Below are positions 31,674 through 36,571 of a stretch of DNA of 36,571 nt, in pieces. The notes beneath the pieces were generated by a model. The model worked only from the letters and a program-made list of their open reading frames with translations. It ran no database searches and had not been told where the DNA came from. A program made the position numbers and the translations under genes. The DNA lies in assembly GCA_041946755.1 (NCBI GenBank), contig JBHGBB010000012.1, positions 1 through 36,571 of the forward strand, in the 5' to 3' direction. Numbering within the stretch: position 1 is the stretch's first letter; every line of letters starts with the position of its first letter. The stretch comes from JBHGBB01 sp041946755. Lineage in GTDB: Bacteria; UBP4; UBA4092; JAOAEQ01.

Positions 31674-32594
31674 TTAATCTTTATTTATTCGGAGTCGAAT
31701 TCCCATCGTTCCATCTTTATGGTCAAACTCGGCTCCAAGCAAATCTTTCCCCCGTTGGATATATACCGTATTAGGGTATTTATTCCAGTCACTAAACTGG
31801 TAATCGATGTTCGTTTCATTCACCGGTCTTTTAGGTGTTAATCTCAATTCGGCAATACAACCTGATATATATGAATCCGGGGATAGGGCAGATAACTCGA
31901 AATATATCGTTCCGGTAGTGATATTAATCGAGGTGGTTGCTGCATTCCAGCCAGTCGTGAATCGAGAATTAATATCAAAACTAGAACTTGTATAGGAGAA
32001 GATTTCCGGGTCAACCTTAATCTGCATTGCAATCTGGTCAGCGACCGCACCTTTTGGATTATCGACCATCAATCGGACTATAACCGGGGTGCCGACTCGC
32101 ACCTGTTCCGGTTTGGGAATAGTAGTGATATAGTAGGTGACTGGCTGTCGGACGGAAGTTATAATAGTCGTTTGCATAGCTGCAGTAGTATCAATTACCG
32201 GTTGCGGACCGGGATAGGAGATAAATTCCCGGGATAATTCGAATTCGCGGGTGGCAGTACCAACTTCTAAAACTTTCGGGGGAAGTATTGTTAATCGAAC
32301 CGGAGTCCCGGTTTCTCCACGAAGCGTATTAACGATTTGTTCTAGTGTTTTCCCGGCAACGGATTCGCCATCAATAGCGGTAATCGTCGATCCGGGGCTA
32401 AGATTCGCTCGGGCAGCAGGTGTGTTCGGAAGAATACCAATAATGAGAATTCGGTCTCCATCCTGTGAAATCTGGATTCCTAAACCACCAAATCCGCTCG
32501 AATTGCTAGGATCAGCGGCAAAACATCGATGGATGCTAATAAGTAGGAAACTGATATATAATATATATTTAAATAAGATAAGCCAATATTTCAT
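31674..32594 (-). CDS. Exported PDZ domain plus cohesin-like domain protein
   Basis: 306 residues. A signal peptide (YILYISFLLISIHRCFA) is followed by a PDZ domain of about residues 33-105 (GLGIQISQDGDRILIIGILP, SPGSTITAIDGESV, GKTLEQIVNTLRGETG) and then a beta-rich domain of about 165-295 with the cohesin-like pattern (TPVIVRLMVDNPKG, IAMQIKVDPEIFSYTSSSF, GTIYFELSA, ISGCIAELRLTPKR). PDZ and cohesin folds suggest binding of peptide tails and of surface partners. No protease domain is present. It is first in a two-gene unit with the binding lipoprotein, about 12 bases from the predicted transcription start at 32613-32641. Confidence 0.75.
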   Translation of the reverse strand: MKYWLILFKYILYISFLLISIHRCFAADPSNSSGFGGLGIQISQDGDRILIIGILPNTPAARANLSPGSTITAIDGESVAGKTLEQIVNTLRGETGTPVRLTILPPKVLEVGTATREFELSREFISYPGPQPVIDTTAAMQTTIITSVRQPVTYYITTIPKPEQVRVGTPVIVRLMVDNPKGAVADQIAMQIKVDPEIFSYTSSSFDINSRFTTGWNAATTSINITTGTIYFELSALSPDSYISGCIAELRLTPKRPVNETNIDYQFSDWNKYPNTVYIQRGKDLLGAEFDHKDGTMGIRLRINKD

Positions 32595-32612
32595 AATAAT
32601 GTCGATTAGTTT

Positions 32613-32641
32613 ATTGTATCATTCAGTCGTTGAATAGTAAA
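32613..32641 (-). promoter_or_regulatory. Possible promoter of the PDZ-cohesin gene
   Basis: On the minus strand TTTACT (32636-32641) and TACAAT (32613-32618) are 17 bases apart; the predicted start is near 32606, so the leader would be about 12 bases, too short for a normal ribosome site, and none is visible. Confidence 0.45.
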
Positions 32642-32671
32642 GAGTGGGAAAAGTCAAATTGCATTATCTCT

Positions 32672-32700
32672 TTGACTAATTGCGCAATAAATGGTATAAA
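32672..32700 (+). promoter_or_regulatory. Sigma70-type promoter of the zinc-ribbon/pilT operon
   Basis: TTGACT (32672-32677) and TATAAA (32695-32700) are 17 bases apart, about 54 bases before the TTG start at 32754. Confidence 0.65.
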
Positions 32701-32753
32701 ATATAGCAAAATATTAGATGACGATATTATGATAATTCCGGGGGGAAATACTT

Positions 32754-33467
32754 TTGGATAAAAACTTACAACAACTCATTCAACTCCAGAAACTTGATTC
32801 GCAAATCCAAGCTAAGCATACCCGGCTAAATGAATTACCATTAGAACTCAATCGACATCGAGATACATTAAATGCGATTATTGCCAAGCATGATGCTGCT
32901 CATCATGAATTTGAACGATTAACTAAAGAACGGCATGCATGCGAACTTGACCTGAAACAGGATGAAGAAAATGTTAAAACGTTCAGCAGTCAGTTATATT
33001 CGGTAAAAACCAATGAACAATATAATGCATTAAAACATGAAATCGCACAAATAAAAGAGAAAATATCCAAAACCGAAGATGCAATACTGGAGCTCATGGA
33101 TAAACTTGATACCACAAAAAAGACTTGGGATGAGCAAAAGAAGAAAGTTGAAGAAGGAAAGCGAGTATTTGCTGAAGAAGAGAAAAAGATTCTTGATGAA
33201 GAAACATCGGTTAAAAGTACAGTCGCCGAACTGGAGTTAAGCCGTAAAGAGATTACCCAAACAATCGATACCCCAATTCTAGCTTCATATCAAAAAATCA
33301 GTCAGCGATGGAAAGGGCAAGCGCTTGCTTCTATAAAAGGAGAAATCTGCCAGGGATGTTCGATGAAACTCCCGCCACAGGTTATTGCGGAGGTAAACAA
33401 AAACGATAAAATCGTTCGATGTGAAAATTGCGCTCGGATTCTTTTCGCAGAGGAAATAGGGCAATAA
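32754..33467 (+). CDS. Coiled-coil protein with C4 zinc ribbon (CT398/DUF164-like)
   Basis: 237 residues. The start is TTG, preceded by GGGGG about 8 bases upstream. Residues about 5-185 form a long heptad coiled coil (KLDSQIQAKHTRLNELPLEL; later LYSVKTNEQYNALKHEIAQI). The C-terminus carries CQGCSMKLP and CENCARILF, a four-Cys zinc ribbon. This is the zf-RING_7 family, including Chlamydia CT398, with proposed roles in secretion or RNA-related complexes. It starts a likely operon that runs through the MshEN fusion and the pilT genes. Confidence 0.85.
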   Translation: MDKNLQQLIQLQKLDSQIQAKHTRLNELPLELNRHRDTLNAIIAKHDAAHHEFERLTKERHACELDLKQDEENVKTFSSQLYSVKTNEQYNALKHEIAQIKEKISKTEDAILELMDKLDTTKKTWDEQKKKVEEGKRVFAEEEKKILDEETSVKSTVAELELSRKEITQTIDTPILASYQKISQRWKGQALASIKGEICQGCSMKLPPQVIAEVNKNDKIVRCENCARILFAEEIGQ

Positions 33468-33509
33468 AAATATTCAAATTAAGTTATTAAAAGTCGGTAT
33501 CATCAAACT

Positions 33510-34295
33510 ATGCCAACGCCAGTTGAACCTACAAAAGTACCATTGCGATTAGGGGATTTATTGATTCGGTATAACCTGATTAAGCAAGAGCAGTTGAATG
33601 CTGCCCTCCTAGAACAGAAAACCACTAAAAAGCGGTTGGGTGCTATTCTTATCGATAAAGGGATTGTTACGGAAGATGCGATTAATTATGTGCTCAGTGA
33701 ACAATTGAATATTACTTATATTCAGCTTACACCAGATATGGTAGATCCGGCCGTGGTTCCGTTAATTCCGTTAGATATCTTGGAAAAATACCAGGCCGTA
33801 CCATTACTCCAAGTTGAAAATGAACTTACCATTGCCATGATCGATCCTACTGATCAGGAAGCGATCAACGAATTCATCAATATTACCGGATGCAGAATTC
33901 TACCGGCAATCGCATTAAGTAGCGCGATTAAACGAGTGATTGAAGAAGTTTTTTGTAAACGGAAAGTTCGACATCAAATAGGTATAACCGAATCGTTTGA
34001 TTTCGAACAATTGAAAGTATACCAATCTGCTTTAGAGTTAACAGACCAGATTATTAAAATGACTAATACTTTTCCGGTAGAACTACAGTCGTCGTTAGGT
34101 CAACCATTGCGAGATACCTCGGTTTCGTTATTAACCAACATTGCGCAAGGTGATATCGAACAAGCAAAATATAGTTTAAAGAAATGTATTCCTTTATTAA
34201 TGTTATCATCGAAAAATACGCTGATTGAAGAGAACGTACATAACGGATTACGTAAAAAGTGTTTAGAAATATGTTCCCAGCTTGAGCATGGTTAG
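33510..34295 (+). CDS. MshEN domain fused to a 23S-IVP-like four-helix bundle
   Basis: 261 residues. Residues about 10-150 are a complete MshEN (GspE/PilB N-terminal) domain: LGDLLIRYNLIKQEQLNAAL, KRLGAILIDKGIVTED, then IPLDILEKYQAVPLLQVEN and AMIDPTDQEAINEF. In type II secretion and type IV pilus ATPases this domain can bind cyclic-di-GMP. There is no ATPase domain. Instead residues about 166-261 follow the 23S rRNA-intervening-sequence (IVP) four-helix pattern: FEQLKVYQSALELTDQIIKM, TFPVELQSSLGQPLRDTSVS, LLTNIAQG. I know of no standard protein with this pairing. It lies just upstream of pilT, so it may tune pilus retraction or assembly; this is inference. Confidence 0.7.
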   Translation: MPTPVEPTKVPLRLGDLLIRYNLIKQEQLNAALLEQKTTKKRLGAILIDKGIVTEDAINYVLSEQLNITYIQLTPDMVDPAVVPLIPLDILEKYQAVPLLQVENELTIAMIDPTDQEAINEFINITGCRILPAIALSSAIKRVIEEVFCKRKVRHQIGITESFDFEQLKVYQSALELTDQIIKMTNTFPVELQSSLGQPLRDTSVSLLTNIAQGDIEQAKYSLKKCIPLLMLSSKNTLIEENVHNGLRKKCLEICSQLEHG

Positions 34296-34371
34296 GATTT
34301 ATCGAGTCCGATTAAGGCTCGAAATTATGATAATGCTGGAGTTAATATAACGAATTATAATTAATCATCTT

Positions 34372-35430
34372 ATGGATATAGCTTCGTATTTAACGAAATT
34401 AAAAGAAGAATCCGGGTCCGACTTGCATTTATCAGCCGGGGTTCCTCCAATGATGCGAATTCATGGGAAATTGCTGCCGATTGAAGAGAAACTGTTAACC
34501 AAAGAGGATTTGCATATCCTATTATACGATATCCTGACTGATGATCAGAAAGCGAAGTTTGAAGCCAATCAGGAAATGGATTTCTCGATTGAATTGGAAA
34601 ACATCGCTCGATTCCGGGTTAATACCTTCTATCAGCGGCGCGGTGAAGGAGTAGTATTCCGAATCATTCCGACTACAATCAAAACGATTGAAGAACTAGG
34701 ATTACCGGCTACTTTACTCCAATTTGCCCATCTCCATCGAGGATTGGTGTTGGTAACCGGCCCTACCGGTTCCGGTAAATCAACTACGCTAGCCGCATTG
34801 ATCGATGTGGTGAATTCCGAGCGGGAAGACCATATTATTACCATCGAAGACCCGATAGAATTTGTACATCATAATAAAAAGTGTATGGTGAATCAGCGGG
34901 AAGTCGGGTCGCATACACAATCTTTTGCCAATGCATTGAGGGCGGCATTACGTGAAGATCCGGATGTCATCCTTATCGGAGAAATGCGGGATTTGGAAAC
35001 TACTGCTATGGCGATATCTGCTGCCGAGACGGGACATTTGGTATTTGCCACGTTACATACCAATTCTGCACCGCAAACGGTCGACCGAATTATCGATATC
35101 TTTCCCCCGCATCAACAATCGCAGATTCGAGCGCAATTGAGCGAATCGTTAGCCGGAGTGGTATGTCAGACGCTGATACGGACCATCGATGGAACTGGAC
35201 GAGTATGTTCACTGGAAGTTATGATTGGTACTCCGGCAGTACGCGCATTGGTACGGGAAGGGAAAACGCATCAATTACCGTCAATCATCCAAACCAGCGC
35301 AAAGATGGGAATGCAGAGTCTGGATCAGAATCTAAAAACCCTGTTAATGATGGGTAAAATTCGCGGGGTCGATGCGTATGAACGTGCAATTAATAAAGAA
35401 GCATTCGCGCAATATTCACCAGTAAAATAA
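34372..35430 (+). CDS. pilT: Type IV pilus twitching-motility ATPase PilT
   Basis: 352 residues, standard PilT length. Walker A GPTGSGKST (130-138), Asp box IITIEDPIEF, Walker B DPDVILIGEMRD (197-207) and His box TGHLVFATLHTNS (His222, His229) are intact, and the C-terminal MQSLDQNL motif is present. It powers pilus retraction as a hexamer at the pilus base. It follows the MshEN fusion by 76 bases and precedes a second PilT-like gene, so it belongs to a retraction-ATPase locus. No good ribosome site precedes the ATG. Confidence 0.95.
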   Translation: MDIASYLTKLKEESGSDLHLSAGVPPMMRIHGKLLPIEEKLLTKEDLHILLYDILTDDQKAKFEANQEMDFSIELENIARFRVNTFYQRRGEGVVFRIIPTTIKTIEELGLPATLLQFAHLHRGLVLVTGPTGSGKSTTLAALIDVVNSEREDHIITIEDPIEFVHHNKKCMVNQREVGSHTQSFANALRAALREDPDVILIGEMRDLETTAMAISAAETGHLVFATLHTNSAPQTVDRIIDIFPPHQQSQIRAQLSESLAGVVCQTLIRTIDGTGRVCSLEVMIGTPAVRALVREGKTHQLPSIIQTSAKMGMQSLDQNLKTLLMMGKIRGVDAYERAINKEAFAQYSPVK

Positions 35431-35452
35431 AATATTAAGTACTAGTTGATAT

Positions 35453-36571
35453 ATGCAAAATAAAGTTGAAGAATTACTCCGCATAACCGCAGAAAGAAAT
35501 GCATCTGATTTATATCTGGTGGTTGGTAGTCCGCCAATAATCAAGATTCAAGGTACCAGTAGTCCATTGGAGTTACCGGAGTTAACGGCACAGGATACTC
35601 AAGATATTGCTCTGTCAATAATGACTGCTGACCAGAAACAGCAGTTTATTACCGATCCGGAAATAAATCTGGCGTATGCCTTACCGGGAATTGCCCGATT
35701 CCGGGGCAATATTTATAAACAGCGGGGAACAGTAGCTTTGGTCTTTCGTCAAGTGCGAACCGATATCCCGACTATAGAAGAATTAGGGCTGCCATTGATT
35801 CTCAAACAATTGGCGTTAGAACCTCGCGGATTGATTCTGGTTACCGGTGCTGCCGGGTCTGGAAAATCGACTTCGTTAGCAGCGATGATTGGATATCGGA
35901 ATCAGGAAAAAACCGGGCATATCATTACGCTGGAAGACCCGATTGAGTTTCTGCATACTAATAAGAAAAGTCTGGTTTCGCAACGGGAAGTCGGCTCTGA
36001 TACCGTTTCATTTGAAAAAGCATTACAATCGGTTTTGCGGCAGAGTCCGGATGTTATTCTAATTGGGGAAATGCGGAATACCGAGACGGTAGCAGCGGCA
36101 ATCAATTTCGCAGAAACCGGCCATTTAGTTTTAAGTACCTTACATTCAACCAATGCCAATCAGACCATGGAACGAGTACTCCAATTTTTCCAGCCGCATG
36201 AGCATGGCCGGATATATACCCAGTTGTCGTATAATCTGAAGGCGATATTATCGCAACGGCTGGTGCCGAAATCCGATGGTAGTGGTCGGGTAGCAGCATT
36301 AGAAATCATGTTGAATAGTCCCCGGATTGCCGATCTTCTGCGGCGGCAGGCGGGGATGGCGGAGGCCGTTCTGCGGGGTCTGGGCATGCCGGAGGACGGG
36401 ATCCGGGTGATCGCGTCCCCGTCCGTGGACGACCGCGGCAAGGTCATTCCCGGCCCGGCCGACCCCCACATGCGTGCCGTTGATCCGCCGCTGTTGCCCA
36501 TGACGCTGCCTCCGGCCGCGGATAAGAGGGTGATCATCCGTCTGTCCGTCCGGCATCTTCGGGAGATGTCC
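35453..36571 (+). CDS. PilT/PilU-like ATPase, 3' part replaced by foreign sequence
   Basis: An ATG frame 22 bases after pilT stays open to the window end (373 codons). Residues 1 to about 298 are a retraction ATPase: Walker A GAAGSGKST (132-140; the second and third residues differ from pilT), Asp box HIITLEDPIEF, Walker B SPDVILIGEMRN and His box ETGHLVLSTLH. Homology stops at RIADLLRR (36323-36346). The expected C-terminal helix with MQxxDQxL is absent. The following 75 codons have 64 with G or C in the third position. The native end of this gene is therefore missing. By position it resembles PilU, a second retraction ATPase that acts together with PilT. Confidence 0.75.
   Translation, partial: MQNKVEELLRITAERNASDLYLVVGSPPIIKIQGTSSPLELPELTAQDTQDIALSIMTADQKQQFITDPEINLAYALPGIARFRGNIYKQRGTVALVFRQVRTDIPTIEELGLPLILKQLALEPRGLILVTGAAGSGKSTSLAAMIGYRNQEKTGHIITLEDPIEFLHTNKKSLVSQREVGSDTVSFEKALQSVLRQSPDVILIGEMRNTETVAAAINFAETGHLVLSTLHSTNANQTMERVLQFFQPHEHGRIYTQLSYNLKAILSQRLVPKSDGSGRVAALEIMLNSPRIADLLRRQAGMAEAVLRGLGMPEDGIRVIASPSVDDRGKVIPGPADPHMRAVDPPLLPMTLPPAADKRVIIRLSVRHLREMS
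36345..36571. other. High-GC segment of foreign or chimeric origin
   Basis: The final 211 bases (36361-36571) are 69 % G+C, against roughly 40-55 % in the rest of the gene, and codon choice turns to GCC, CTG, GGC and CGG. The reading frame continues with no stop, reading like part of another coding gene (LPPAADKRVIIRLSVRHLRE). I do not recognise the protein; its end vaguely recalls high-GC alphaproteobacterial ferredoxin-like proteins, at low confidence. Confidence 0.7.

Noticed and set aside
36160..36537. Minus-strand open frames at the window end
   Set aside because: They run across the low-GC/high-GC join and reflect the base composition of the foreign segment; the plus frame has the coding bias.
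1..36571. tRNA or rRNA genes
   Set aside because: I saw no cloverleaf or rRNA-like conserved stretch on either strand; a tRNAscan run would be needed to be certain.

Overview
The window is a dense bacterial chromosome segment of moderate GC content, mostly 40-50 % by eye. Its gene content does not name a species. TTG starts, SBBP and DIYAQ-type beta-propeller proteins, twin PTPS-related membrane proteins, a cohesin-like domain, a two-gene retraction-ATPase locus and a very heavy load of short dispersed palindromic repeats fit an uncultivated, probably diderm bacterium known from a metagenome. I cannot place it in a phylum from the sequence alone.

Layout. 1-9.7 kb: a ParB-like protein on +, then a long run of accessory genes on -. 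These are two CXXC-20-CXXC zinc-ribbon membrane proteins flanking a DinB-like protein, a conserved hypothetical, aquaporin Z, a VOC protein, small membrane proteins, a beta-lactamase-fold serine hydrolase, an eight-repeat secreted protein, a DRE-TIM aldolase and an NTF2-like protein. 9.8-14.5 kb: a compact six-gene operon on - (DUF4091 glycosidase-like protein, DUF3795, Cys-rich protein, nucleotidyltransferase-like protein, phosphoribosyltransferase, exported protein), led by a good sigma70-type promoter. 14.8-20.3 kb: a glycolytic cluster on + (gap, tpi, PPi-type pfk, fba, terminator, then ATP-type pfk) with a near-consensus promoter. 20.5-25.2 kb: two tandem PTPS-related polytopic membrane proteins. 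25.6-30.6 kb: two secreted seven-repeat SBBP proteins. 30.6-32.6 kb: an NMT1/THI5-type binding lipoprotein and a PDZ-cohesin protein on -. 32.7-36.6 kb: a coiled-coil zinc-ribbon protein, a MshEN domain fused to a 23S-IVP-like four-helix bundle, pilT, and a second PilT-like gene.

The most striking signal is the repeats. Several unrelated short palindromic families fill the intergenic spacers and also sit in frame inside coding genes (the ParB-like protein and both PTPS-related proteins). They contribute peptide segments and, in one case, the end and stop codon of a protein. Comparing the two PTPS-related paralogues shows three sites where one or both carry repeat-like extra sequence, and the occupant differs between the copies.

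The last roughly 230 bases (from about 36,340) do not belong with the rest. GC rises to 69 % (146 of 211 bases in 36361-36571), codon usage changes, and the second PilT-like protein loses its homology at that point. This looks like a chimeric assembly join and should be treated as such until read coverage is checked.
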